Below are positions 34,166-41,593 of a DNA stretch of 43,768 bases, piece by piece. Under the pieces are notes generated by a model that was not told where the DNA came from, made no database searches, and saw only the letters and a list, made by a program, of their open reading frames with translations. The DNA is from Gemmataceae bacterium (GTDB lineage: Bacteria > Planctomycetota > Planctomycetia > Gemmatales > Gemmataceae). The stretch spans positions 1 through 43,768 of the forward strand of contig SIAJ01000043.1 in the NCBI GenBank assembly GCA_009691845.1, written 5' to 3'. Numbering within the stretch: position 1 is the first letter of the stretch; every line of letters begins with the position of its first letter. Both the position numbers and the translations under genes were made by a program.

Positions 34166-35143
34166 ATGGCCGCGACGGACACGATTGGCGTCGGTTTTAT
34201 CGGTGCGGGCGACATTTCGATTCTCCACGCCAAGGCGGTTCGCAAGCTGCCGGGAGCGAAACTCGTTGGCTTGTGGAATCGCTCGCAGGATCGGGCCAAG
34301 CAACGTGCCGGGGAGTTCGGCTGCCAGAATTACGCTACGCCCGAAGCCTTGGTCGCCGATCCGAACATTCACGCGGTGCTTGTGCTGACCAATCTGGAAT
34401 CGCATCTCGAATACACGAAGCTGGCACTGAATGCGGGCAAGCACGTGTTGGTCGAAAAGCCGGTCGGCGTCTCCGTGGCCGAGATTGAGGAGATGAAAAA
34501 ACTGGCTGACGCGAAAAAGCTCGTGTGCATGCCGGGCCACAATTACATCTACGAAGCGGGCATGAACCGCAGCAAGGAACTGATCGTCGACGGGGACTTG
34601 GGCAAGCTCGTCTCCGCCTACGCGATGTACAACATTCACCATCCGGAAGAAGTGGCGTCGCGGTATCCCGGCGTCGTGCGGCAGATTCTAACTCACAACT
34701 CGTACATCCTCCTTTACTTGATGGGCAAGCCAAAACGGTTGTGTGCGATGAAGGCCTGCCTCCATTACAAGGAGTACAAGGAAGAGGACATTGCCATGGT
34801 GCAACTGGAGATGGAGAACGGTGCTCTCGCCCATCTCTGTGCCAGCTTTGCTGCCGACGACCATGCGGCCGACCCGTGGACCGTCATGGTGAAAGTGATC
34901 GGCACGGCCGGCAGCACTCGTTACAGCTACCGCGACCACGTCGAGATCAAGCCGGGCCTGGTTCACTCGCAAACGTACACCGCGTATGCCGGCTCGATCA
35001 TGAACGAAGTGAAATACTTTGTGGAGAACTGCATTGGCCGCGGACAAGCCCCGCTTTCAACGATGGCCGACGCGATCACGGCCCAGAAGATGATTGAAGC
35101 GTGCGGGAAGTCGATTCGCGAGGGGTGCGTGGTGACGCTCTAG
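34166..35143 (+). CDS. Gfo/Idh/MocA-family oxidoreductase
   Basis: A 325-residue NAD(P)-dependent sugar or inositol-type dehydrogenase. The Rossmann motif is VGFIGAGDISILHAKAV, then AVLVLTNLESHLEYTKLAL and the hallmark HVLVEKPVGVS with its catalytic Lys. A second domain of beta sheet follows (SAYAMYNIHHPEEV, LEMENGALAHLCASFAAD). The start at 34166 is preferred because GGAG stands 10 bases before it; an upstream ATG at 34151 adds five residues. The family acts on many sugars, so the substrate is unknown. It is abundant in planctomycetes. Its neighbours do not reveal a pathway. Confidence 0.9.
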   Translation: MAATDTIGVGFIGAGDISILHAKAVRKLPGAKLVGLWNRSQDRAKQRAGEFGCQNYATPEALVADPNIHAVLVLTNLESHLEYTKLALNAGKHVLVEKPVGVSVAEIEEMKKLADAKKLVCMPGHNYIYEAGMNRSKELIVDGDLGKLVSAYAMYNIHHPEEVASRYPGVVRQILTHNSYILLYLMGKPKRLCAMKACLHYKEYKEEDIAMVQLEMENGALAHLCASFAADDHAADPWTVMVKVIGTAGSTRYSYRDHVEIKPGLVHSQTYTAYAGSIMNEVKYFVENCIGRGQAPLSTMADAITAQKMIEACGKSIREGCVVTL

Positions 35144-35460
35144 GGCGACTCAAAGGAATAACCACTCAGAGCCGCGCACCAAGCGCAGCGGAGTAAGCGG
35201 CAGGCGGCCGATATTCTTCCTCATACCAGGAACGCTTCCTCGTTGATCGCCAGTGAGTACGGCATCGTGAAGCCCACGCTTCCGCCATTCGTATTCCATC
35301 TCATGCCGACATGGGGCACTTACACACTCTTTGTCCGCTCGGAATGAAATCCTTCGCGAAACCCTGTTTTCATGTTCGCCAGCATTGACTCCGCTGGTCG
35401 AGTTTCCTGACGAGTCAGACACTCTTGCCATCACGCGAACGATCCCTATTCATGTCTTGG
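35144..35460. other. intergenic region without recognised features
   Basis: About 320 bases between the oxidoreductase stop and the repeat cluster upstream of the Sua5-like gene. A minus-strand frame at 35150-35434 is open but lacks a family match or regular structure, so I do not call it. No clear promoter was seen. Confidence 0.4.
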
Positions 35461-35501
35461 AGTTTCGAGATCAACTTGAAACTTGAAACTCGAAACTTGA
35501 A
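35461..35501 (+). repeat. heptad tandem repeat within a small inverted repeat
   Basis: Four 7-base units (ACTTGAA, ACTTGAA, ACTCGAA, ACTTGAA) run from 35474 to 35501 and end 4 bases before the ATG at 35506. AGTTTCGAG at 35461-35469 pairs with CTCGAAACT at 35490-35498. The repeat occupies the place of the ribosome binding site. Confidence 0.7.
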
Positions 35502-35505
35502 ACGC

Positions 35506-36531
35506 ATGCCTTTGATTCTCAACTGGCGTTCGGCCTCTCCGGACGAATTGGCCTGCCAGACTACGCAAGCGATTGCCAACGGTTCGCTCGTAGTGTTGCC
35601 GACAGAGGCGGGCTATGTCCTCGCTGCGGAGCCGGCCAGTCTCTCCGACCCGGCCCGGCCTGCTGGCCTGCCGCACTCTCTGAACACATTCAGACTCGAC
35701 GGCTACTTCCACGCGGAAGAGTTTTTCACGCGCACGCGGACGACCGCGGCTGAACGAGTCCTCGCGAGCCGCATCTGGCCCGGACCGGTTGGCTGGGTCG
35801 ATGACGATTTGCCGTTCCCGGCCTGGGTTCCTGCGCACGGAGCGATAGCGTCGGTTCTCGCCCACTACCGCGCACCGTTAGCCTTGTTCGAACTCCGTTC
35901 GAGTCAGGCGATCGAGTTGGCCGACCTGGGCGAACGCGTTGGCGTTGCGATTACCGATGCGGCAACCCAATCGAGTTCGTTGACGCTCATTCGCCCGAAC
36001 GAATCACGCTGGTCGATCGTTCGCGAAGGATCTCTGTCCGAAGCTGACATTCGCGAAAAGCTGGCCAGGAAGATTGTCTTTGTCTGCACGGGAAACACGT
36101 GCCGAAGCCCAATGGCGGAAGGACTGTTCAAGCTGCGACTTGCCGAACGACTTGGTTGTGCGGTGGATAAACTGCCTCGGCACGGGTTTGTGATCTCCTC
36201 GGCCGGGCTCTCGGCCGGGTCGGGCGATCAGGCAACGAAGGACTCCATCGACGTCTTGCGTGAATTTGGCTTGGACCTGACGAACCATCGCAGTCAGCCG
36301 ACCTCATTCGATTTGATCTCGACTGCCGACGATTTAATCGTGATGACTCGTGGACACCTACAATCACTGATGGGGAGTTACCCGGCGTTCAATGGAGCGG
36401 TTCGGTTGCTGTGTGGAATGGATGGGGATTTGAACGATCCGATTGGCCGTGGCCCGGACGTGTACCGAGCCTGTGCGTCCGTCGTGCAGAACCATGTGGA
36501 CCGTCTGATTTGTGAAATGGGACTGTCATGA
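35506..36531 (+). CDS. Sua5/YrdC-like domain fused to low-molecular-weight phosphatase
   Basis: A 341-residue fusion. Residues 1-185 resemble the Sua5/YrdC domain (AIANGSLVVLPTEAGYVLA, VLASRIWPGPVGWV), but several core residues are altered and it lacks a clear KxR motif, so threonylcarbamoyl-AMP synthesis may be lost. From 188 on, IVFVCTGNTCRSPMAEGLF is the CX5R catalytic loop (Cys194-Arg200) of low-molecular-weight protein tyrosine phosphatases, and SSAGLSAGSGDQATKD and DDLIVMTRGH follow. The general acid Asp is in LNDPIGRGPDVY. The start at 35506 follows a heptad repeat instead of a Shine-Dalgarno. The stop overlaps rpiB by ATGA, so they are coupled. Confidence 0.85.
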   Translation: MPLILNWRSASPDELACQTTQAIANGSLVVLPTEAGYVLAAEPASLSDPARPAGLPHSLNTFRLDGYFHAEEFFTRTRTTAAERVLASRIWPGPVGWVDDDLPFPAWVPAHGAIASVLAHYRAPLALFELRSSQAIELADLGERVGVAITDAATQSSSLTLIRPNESRWSIVREGSLSEADIREKLARKIVFVCTGNTCRSPMAEGLFKLRLAERLGCAVDKLPRHGFVISSAGLSAGSGDQATKDSIDVLREFGLDLTNHRSQPTSFDLISTADDLIVMTRGHLQSLMGSYPAFNGAVRLLCGMDGDLNDPIGRGPDVYRACASVVQNHVDRLICEMGLS

Positions 36532-36977
36532 ACATTGCAGTTGGTAGCGATCACCGTGGCTTCTCAGTCAAGCAACGCCTGACGGCAACCCTGGCCAAGA
36601 TGGGGCACGAAGTCCACGATGTCGGCATTGCCACGGGCGAGGGGGCGGCCGACTACCCAGATTTTGCCATCCCAGTTGCGGAGCAAGTGTCCAAGGGCAA
36701 AGCCGACCGCGGCATTCTCGTGTGCGGCACGGGCTTCGGCATGTGCATCACTGCCAACAAAGTTCACGGCATCCGGGCTGTCACCTGCCGCGACCCGATC
36801 GAAGCCGAGATGAGCCGCCGTCACAACAACGCCAATGTGCTTTGCATGTCCGCCGATTTTCTCGGCCAAGAGTTGATCGACCGCATGGTGCAAGTCTGGC
36901 TGAACACCGACTTCGAAGGCGGCCGGCACCAACGGCGTGTGGAGAAGATTTCGAAGTATGAGGATGGGGCGGCATAG
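36528..36977 (+). CDS. rpiB: ribose-5-phosphate isomerase B
   Basis: A 149-residue RpiB/LacAB-family sugar isomerase that interconverts ribose 5-phosphate and ribulose 5-phosphate. The phosphate site is VGSDHRGFSVKQ. The catalytic Cys66 is in ILVCGTGFGMCITANKVHG, and SRRHNNANVLCMSA holds the catalytic His. The start overlaps the stop of the fusion gene in an ATGA. The TAG stop at 36975 lies inside the CATAGTAG repeat. The pairing with a phosphatase-like fusion may be only for expression. Confidence 0.95.
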   Translation: MNIAVGSDHRGFSVKQRLTATLAKMGHEVHDVGIATGEGAADYPDFAIPVAEQVSKGKADRGILVCGTGFGMCITANKVHGIRAVTCRDPIEAEMSRRHNNANVLCMSADFLGQELIDRMVQVWLNTDFEGGRHQRRVEKISKYEDGAA

Positions 36978-37009
36978 TAGTCGGCACACGGAATGTGCGG
37001 GCTACTATG
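36973..37009. repeat. CATAGTAG-type palindromic repeat, copy 2
   Basis: A single hairpin from CATAGTAG to CTACTATG, with GGCACA and TGTGC inside (one mismatch and one wobble in the 16-bp stem). It gives rpiB its stop codon and a second in-frame TAG. It lies 11 bases from the stop of the convergent gene at 37020. Confidence 0.8.
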
Positions 37010-37019
37010 GAAGGCTTGC

Positions 37020-38144
37020 TTACCTGGCTTCCACCACCTCAACTCTCACTCCCCTCAGATCCACTCCACTGATCTTTCGCCCTTCCGCATCGGCAAGCAC
37101 GCGCACTTCGATTTCCGGCTTGTCATTCGCCAGAGCCGGCAGGGGGAGGCGCAGCGTCTTCACTTCCCCATCGGGTCGATCGACGAGTCGGTTTAACTCG
37201 CCAATCGATTTGCCGTTCACGCGAACTTCAACACGATCGCCTTTCTCGCTCAGCCCGGCCGCATCGATGACCACAAAGCCTTTGCGGTGCATTTCGACTG
37301 TCGCCGTTTTTGAGAAGCTCATCGCTTCCGGTTTCGGCACCGCGAAGCCAAACGCAGGCCGATTGCCGAGATGGCGTGGCGTCGAATCTACCGGCATGCA
37401 CCGGCCATGAAAATTGAATCGGACCTCGGCTACACGATCGCGCGGGATACGCAATTCGCCAAAATTGGCGTGGACGAGCGTGATCGAGATGTCATCGAAG
37501 GAACGAACGGCCCCTTCGAGAATGTCACGCTGGCCCACGACCGTGCGAAGTCGAAGCTGGACGTGCTCCCCCTTGGTCTCTCGTTCCGCGATTGTTCCAC
37601 GCTTGAAGCCGATCTCGGCCAGTTCCGACCACCGCGTGGCAAGTGTTTTCGCCTTGGTTTCCAGCACGACTTTCTCGGCACTCATCTCGACAATCGTGCC
37701 GAACGTTTCGTCCCCCTCGGTGGAACGAACGCCATCGGCCGTCAAATCGGCCCACGGTTTGGTAACATCGAGCGGGCTTGTGGGTGCTCGGCGAATCCGT
37801 TCGATCAGCGTGCGTGGAATCAGCAGCGAGTTGGCCCAGCCGGTTCGCAGGTACAAATGCTCCTCGTCCAACTTGAGAAGCTCGCCATGAACGATCTGAC
37901 CCCGGATCAAACGAACTTGATGGTGTATCCCGAGTTTTGCATCAGGAGATTTCGCGCCCAATCGCACGAGATCGAGCCTGTCAATCGGCTCCGTGGCCCC
38001 GGCCGTCTGAAATGTGAATCGACCGGTCGCTGCGAGCTTCAACGTGCCCTGAGTTCGTGTGCCATCCTTGCGCACACCCTCATCGGCTCGGCCTGAAATA
38101 GACGCGAGCAGAATGAGGCCAAATATCCGGCAAGAACGGTCCAT
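37020..38144 (-). CDS. secreted hypothetical protein with repeated beta motifs
   Basis: A 374-residue protein with a short signal peptide (RIFGLILLASISGRA). The middle contains repeated units that each combine a turn, 'G.I..G.LL.LD..HL.L' and 'IP...I..I', such as QIVHGELLKLDEEHLYLRTG, TIVEMSAEKVVLETKAKTLA and ILEGAVRSFDDISITLVHAN. These look like a repeated small beta fold. The C-terminal 100 residues are a separate domain (FVVIDAAGLSEKGDRVEVRV, EIEVRVLADAEGRKISGVDL). I do not recognise the family; the pattern resembles other planctomycete surface proteins. It lies alone on the minus strand, upstream of the tRNA. Confidence 0.7.
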   Translation of the reverse strand: MDRSCRIFGLILLASISGRADEGVRKDGTRTQGTLKLAATGRFTFQTAGATEPIDRLDLVRLGAKSPDAKLGIHHQVRLIRGQIVHGELLKLDEEHLYLRTGWANSLLIPRTLIERIRRAPTSPLDVTKPWADLTADGVRSTEGDETFGTIVEMSAEKVVLETKAKTLATRWSELAEIGFKRGTIAERETKGEHVQLRLRTVVGQRDILEGAVRSFDDISITLVHANFGELRIPRDRVAEVRFNFHGRCMPVDSTPRHLGNRPAFGFAVPKPEAMSFSKTATVEMHRKGFVVIDAAGLSEKGDRVEVRVNGKSIGELNRLVDRPDGEVKTLRLPLPALANDKPEIEVRVLADAEGRKISGVDLRGVRVEVVEAR

Positions 38145-38189
38145 TCGAGAATTCTACGCGCGGAACGTGAACCCTGGCAGGCATGGGAC

Positions 38190-38218
38190 TTGTCAGCTCC
38201 ACGGACGGACGATAAATC
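38190..38218 (+). promoter_or_regulatory. candidate promoter for tRNA-Met
   Basis: TTGTCA at 38190-38195 (five of six) and TAAATC at 38213-38218, with a 17-base spacer. The expected start would give a leader of only a few bases before the tRNA at 38229. Confidence 0.4.
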
Positions 38219-38228
38219 TAGGTAAGTT

Positions 38229-38302
38229 GGCGGCGTAGCTCAGTTGGTTAGAGCAGGGTCTTCATAAGGCCAAGGTCACTGGTTCAAATCCAGTCGTCGC
38301 TA
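38229..38302 (+). tRNA. tRNA-Met (CAT anticodon)
   Basis: A 74-base tRNA with acceptor stem GGCGGCG/CGTCGCT (two G-T pairs), D-arm GCTC/GAGC, the T-loop TTCAAAT flanked by ACTGG/CCAGT, and discriminator A73. The anticodon loop TTCATAA gives CAT at 38263-38265. The paired first base and lack of the C1-A72 mismatch argue for elongator Met; a lysidine tRNA-Ile(CAT) is a less likely alternative. The 27-43 pair is a G-A mismatch, unusual. The CCA end is not encoded. A run of six T follows at 38314. Confidence 0.9.
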
Positions 38303-38353
38303 TTGTTCGCAAGTTTTTTGCCGATCGTCAGTTGAACGAGCTCGTGCGGTAAG

Positions 38354-39850
38354 TCATTTCCTCAATAACCCTACGACCTGCTCCTTCAACCGCCGCAAGT
38401 TCACTTCGTACTCCCCTTCAGGATCCTCGCTGCGTGTTGGCCGGATGCCGTCGTAGTAGCCGCGGATGTTGCCTTGCTTGTCGATGACGGCCAGGCGGGA
38501 ACTATGGTCGAACTCGTCCTTGGGGTTCTTGGCTCGCTGGGCCGTGATCTTGAAGCCATCTTTGATCAACGCGTGCAGCTTCTCCTCGGATTGACCGGTG
38601 AGAAACAGCCAGCGTTCCTGGTCGGCTTGATAGCGGTTGGCGTACTCGCTTAGCTCCTTCGCGTTGTCTCGTTCCGGATCGACTGTGAACGTAACCAGCC
38701 GAAGATCGGCGGTGTTCTTCAGATCGAGTTCTTTCTGCAAGCGGGCCATGGTGGCCGTCACTTGCGGGCACGGCCCGGGACAGCGAACGAACACGAACGA
38801 CGCGACCCAGACTTTCCCCTTCAGATCATCGCGAGAAATCGTCTTGCCCGATCGTTCAGCAAGCTGAAACTCGGGCACCGGAATCTCGATGCCTTCCGCT
38901 TTGATCGACCCAGTCGGGGGGCTCAGCGTTGGCGTACAACCCGTCAAAAGTGCATGAATGAGGAATATCCCCATCATGCCGGGGAGATACAAGATCGACA
39001 CCTTCAACACCTGACGAGCCTGCTTTTCGGTACGCTCCGTGCGAAACCGCAAGGTGCTACGGAGATAGAACCAGCCGAGAGCAACGGTTCCGACGAGATA
39101 GAACCAATCGATTCGAACCAAAAACGCGGGGATGAGGCTCGCAAGTATCAGCGCCAAGCACCAGACAATCATGGCCCGGCTTGTGTTCCTTCCGGTCGGA
39201 TCATCGACGGGAATCATCTTGTGCCCGGCTTCGCCGTAATCTTTGCGGTACATCCAGGCAATTGCCATGAAGTGAGGCAGCTGCCAGAAGAGCAGAATCA
39301 GGAAGAGAGAAACACCCTCCCAGTTCAAAGTGCCAGTGGCCGCGACCCAGCCGATGACCGGAGGCAGCGCCCCGGGCATCGCGCCGATATGCGTGTTGAA
39401 GACCGTGATTGGTTTCAGCGGCGTATAGACCGCAACGTAAATCAGAAACGTCAAGGCCGCGACAAACGCGGCTGCGGGCGACGCCAGGGAGTGATACAGG
39501 TAGTTCACGCCAATGACCGCGAGGGCCGTCCCAATCGCAACCGCTTCCAGATGGTTCAATCGCCCGGTCGGCAGCGGCCGATTGGCCGTGCGTCTCATGC
39601 GGGAATCGGTCGAACGTTCGATCCACATGTTCCACACGCTCGAACCGGCCGCGACCATGGCCGTGCCGATCAAGGTGTGCAGAAGGGGAACGAGTTTCGC
39701 ACCAGTGCCCGCGGCCGCAACATAGCCCGCGGCAACCGTGATGAGCACCATCACAGAGATCTTTGGCTTCGTCAGTTCGACGTAGTCTCCCAGCCGCTGT
39801 CGAAGAGCAGGAAGTGAGTACGTGTTCGTCGGACTGACAGCAAGCTTCAT
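38354..39850 (-). CDS. ctaB: heme O synthase (CtaB) fused to an SCO1/SenC domain
   Basis: A 498-residue fusion. Residues 1-300 are a UbiA-type protoheme IX farnesyltransferase with the polyprenyl diphosphate motif MWIERSTDSRMRRTANRPLP and nine or so helices. It makes heme O for the haem-copper oxidase. Residues about 325-498 form a thioredoxin-like SCO domain, with the copper motif RCPGPCPQ (Cys357, Cys361) and His449 (DEFDHSSRL), used in CuA assembly. At the joint, FLIHALLTGC (Cys305) looks like a lipobox, as if a free SCO lipoprotein had been fused in frame. The start overlaps the stop of ctaA in an ATGA. Confidence 0.88.
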   Translation of the reverse strand: MKLAVSPTNTYSLPALRQRLGDYVELTKPKISVMVLITVAAGYVAAAGTGAKLVPLLHTLIGTAMVAAGSSVWNMWIERSTDSRMRRTANRPLPTGRLNHLEAVAIGTALAVIGVNYLYHSLASPAAAFVAALTFLIYVAVYTPLKPITVFNTHIGAMPGALPPVIGWVAATGTLNWEGVSLFLILLFWQLPHFMAIAWMYRKDYGEAGHKMIPVDDPTGRNTSRAMIVWCLALILASLIPAFLVRIDWFYLVGTVALGWFYLRSTLRFRTERTEKQARQVLKVSILYLPGMMGIFLIHALLTGCTPTLSPPTGSIKAEGIEIPVPEFQLAERSGKTISRDDLKGKVWVASFVFVRCPGPCPQVTATMARLQKELDLKNTADLRLVTFTVDPERDNAKELSEYANRYQADQERWLFLTGQSEEKLHALIKDGFKITAQRAKNPKDEFDHSSRLAVIDKQGNIRGYYDGIRPTRSEDPEGEYEVNLRRLKEQVVGLLRK

Positions 39851-41022
39851 GAAGGTGTCCCAATGCCGTTTGAGGCATAGCGCGGTGTCTCACTCCAATC
39901 TACGAGTGGAGCATCTCCTGGGCCAACATTCGAGCCCGGCTTTCGCCGAGAAACCAGTGCGAATATGACGGAAAGTCCGAGCACCCAGGTGCCGATATGT
40001 GCGTGGGCCGAGCGGATGATCGCCTTGCCAACTGTGATCTTCTCCAACTCCGGCAGCGAGGTGGTGAGAAACTTGCCCAGCCAGGCCTCGATGCCGAGCA
40101 GCACTTGAATCATGATCAATCCCATCAGAACGCGGGACACCAGCTTCAAGCGTCGGCAGGCAATTGGGTCCGACAGAGCTTGCTTCACCACCAGCGTGGC
40201 GAATCCCACGACCACGAACGCAAAGAGCAAATGCAGCCGATTGGCCATCGGCCCCGGTGAGTGCCGGATCCAGGCCCCCCAGCAAACTTGCAAGAAGGTG
40301 AAGAAGACAAGCGAAAGCGTCTGCCAGTTCAGCTTGCGGGCGATGTTCTCTGGGATGGCTGGCTCGCTTTTCGATTTGCCCGACAACACCGCAACGGCGA
40401 GCAGCAGCCCGAACACGATCTGTGCGTTCACGCCATGAATCAACGCCAAATCGGTACCGACGAGTGCGTTCAACCGAACACGCAATCCTCCGAGCAGACC
40501 TTGAATCATGCCCACAATCATGCCGACCGAAACCAGGGCACGCACCATGCCGCCGGTGCCCCCGCCAGATGCCGCCCTCCAGGCCGCGAACAGCACGCCA
40601 ACCATCGTAATGAACATGGCAACAATGTTCGCATAGACGGGGAAGCCTTCCTCGCCTTGCGGGGCCCGTCGCATCACATCGTGAAAGACGCCGAAGGTGA
40701 GGGCCATGGCGATGGTCGCGGCGATGCCGAAACGGTAGACTCCCTTGCGGGGCTCATACGCCCATGCGCCGAAAGTCAGAACGAGCCCCGGCAGTGAAAG
40801 CAGCCAGCCGAGAATGCGGTGGAAATGTTCGACCTGATAGCCGAAATCGAGCTTGTAGTTGTTGTAAAGATACCACGGCTCGGTCGGCCAAACCGGGTCG
40901 GCCATGCCAGCGTGGAAGCTGGTGACAAACGCACCCAGGATCAACAACAGCGTCGTGTGGATGACCGTGACGATCGCCAAAACATGCAGCCAGCGGGGGA
41001 CAGGTCGGTTCATCAATCCCAA
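39847..41022 (-). CDS. ctaA: heme A synthase (CtaA/COX15 family)
   Basis: A 391-residue integral membrane enzyme that hydroxylates heme O to make heme A. The haem-binding histidines are visible in EHFHRILGW, LIHGVNAQI, RLHLLFAF and SAHAHIGTW, and about eight hydrophobic segments are evenly spaced. The GLLGGLRVRLNAL block fits the family. The start is the first Met, with a second three codons later. It is directly coupled to the CtaB-SCO fusion, a natural set for cytochrome c oxidase maturation. No oxidase subunit genes are in the window. Confidence 0.9.
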   Translation of the reverse strand: MGLMNRPVPRWLHVLAIVTVIHTTLLLILGAFVTSFHAGMADPVWPTEPWYLYNNYKLDFGYQVEHFHRILGWLLSLPGLVLTFGAWAYEPRKGVYRFGIAATIAMALTFGVFHDVMRRAPQGEEGFPVYANIVAMFITMVGVLFAAWRAASGGGTGGMVRALVSVGMIVGMIQGLLGGLRVRLNALVGTDLALIHGVNAQIVFGLLLAVAVLSGKSKSEPAIPENIARKLNWQTLSLVFFTFLQVCWGAWIRHSPGPMANRLHLLFAFVVVGFATLVVKQALSDPIACRRLKLVSRVLMGLIMIQVLLGIEAWLGKFLTTSLPELEKITVGKAIIRSAHAHIGTWVLGLSVIFALVSRRKPGSNVGPGDAPLVDWSETPRYASNGIGTPS

Positions 41023-41112
41023 TCGTTCAAACCTGGTTCATTTGGCGTTCGAGCGAACGGCTCGAACGAGTGAGCGGGTATTATCGGGAATTGAAGCCGA
41101 GTGGGGAGATGA

Positions 41113-41481
41113 TCACGAAAACTCTTTCTCCTTCAACACTCGGCTACCGTCGCGTTCAATCTCGTCGGCGATCGCGGACGCCAGTTCGCTGGCCCGATTC
41201 TTGACGCGTTTCAGGCCGAGCCAGCCGGTCCACCAGGGACAGTTGCGGTTGATGACCACGTCGACCTCGCCGTTGTACCGGCTCGTGCGGATTTCGATCT
41301 CGAACTCGCAGTAGGCAATAAAGGCGCCCAGAAAGATGCTGGCCGTCAGGCTGCCCTGAGTGGCTTGAAATGTCGAATCGTCGAGTCGCTCAACGGTATA
41401 TTCCATGCGGCTCGCCACGGAGCGTGCGAGCTTGAATGCGTCCTTCGAACCAAGCTCGGCTGTGACGATGAAACCGGCCAT
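41113..41481 (-). CDS. small hypothetical protein, 122 aa
   Basis: Begins MAGFIVTAELGSKDAFKLAR and continues MEYTVERLDDSTFQATQGSL, a hydrophobic stretch (TASIFLGAFIAYCEFEIEIR), NGEVDVVINRNCPWWTGWLG and a helical charged tail. The family is unknown. The start at 41481 follows AAGGGATTCAGA. The open frame upstream is the CATAGTAG repeat and cannot be part of the gene. It is not clearly linked with ctaA downstream. Confidence 0.65.
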   Translation of the reverse strand: MAGFIVTAELGSKDAFKLARSVASRMEYTVERLDDSTFQATQGSLTASIFLGAFIAYCEFEIEIRTSRYNGEVDVVINRNCPWWTGWLGLKRVKNRASELASAIADEIERDGSRVLKEKEFS

Positions 41482-41522
41482 TCTGAATCCCTTCGCAATA
41501 AGAGTAGGGAGCAGCAATGGCG

Positions 41523-41584
41523 CATAGTAGTCGGCACACTCCATGTGCGGAACGTCGGCACACGGAGTGTGCCGACTACTACTA
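41523..41584. repeat. CATAGTAG-type palindromic repeat, copy 3
   Basis: TAGTAGTCGGCACACTCC at 41525-41542 pairs perfectly with 41564-41581 (18 bp). The interior also contains a second GTCGGCACAC. It lies 9 bases beyond the stop of the EF-hand fusion gene and upstream of the small gene. Confidence 0.85.
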
Positions 41585-41593
41585 TTGGGTGCA

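Noticed and set aside
35150..35434. 94-codon minus-strand gene
   Set aside because: No family match or secondary-structure pattern; could not be supported.
38229..38302. Initiator tRNA-Met
   Set aside because: The first acceptor pair is G-T and not the C-A mismatch of initiators, and the anticodon stem lacks three consecutive G-C pairs in the right place.
38762..39817. 351-codon plus-strand frame
   Set aside because: It is antisense to the CtaB-SCO gene, with composition typical of antisense translation.
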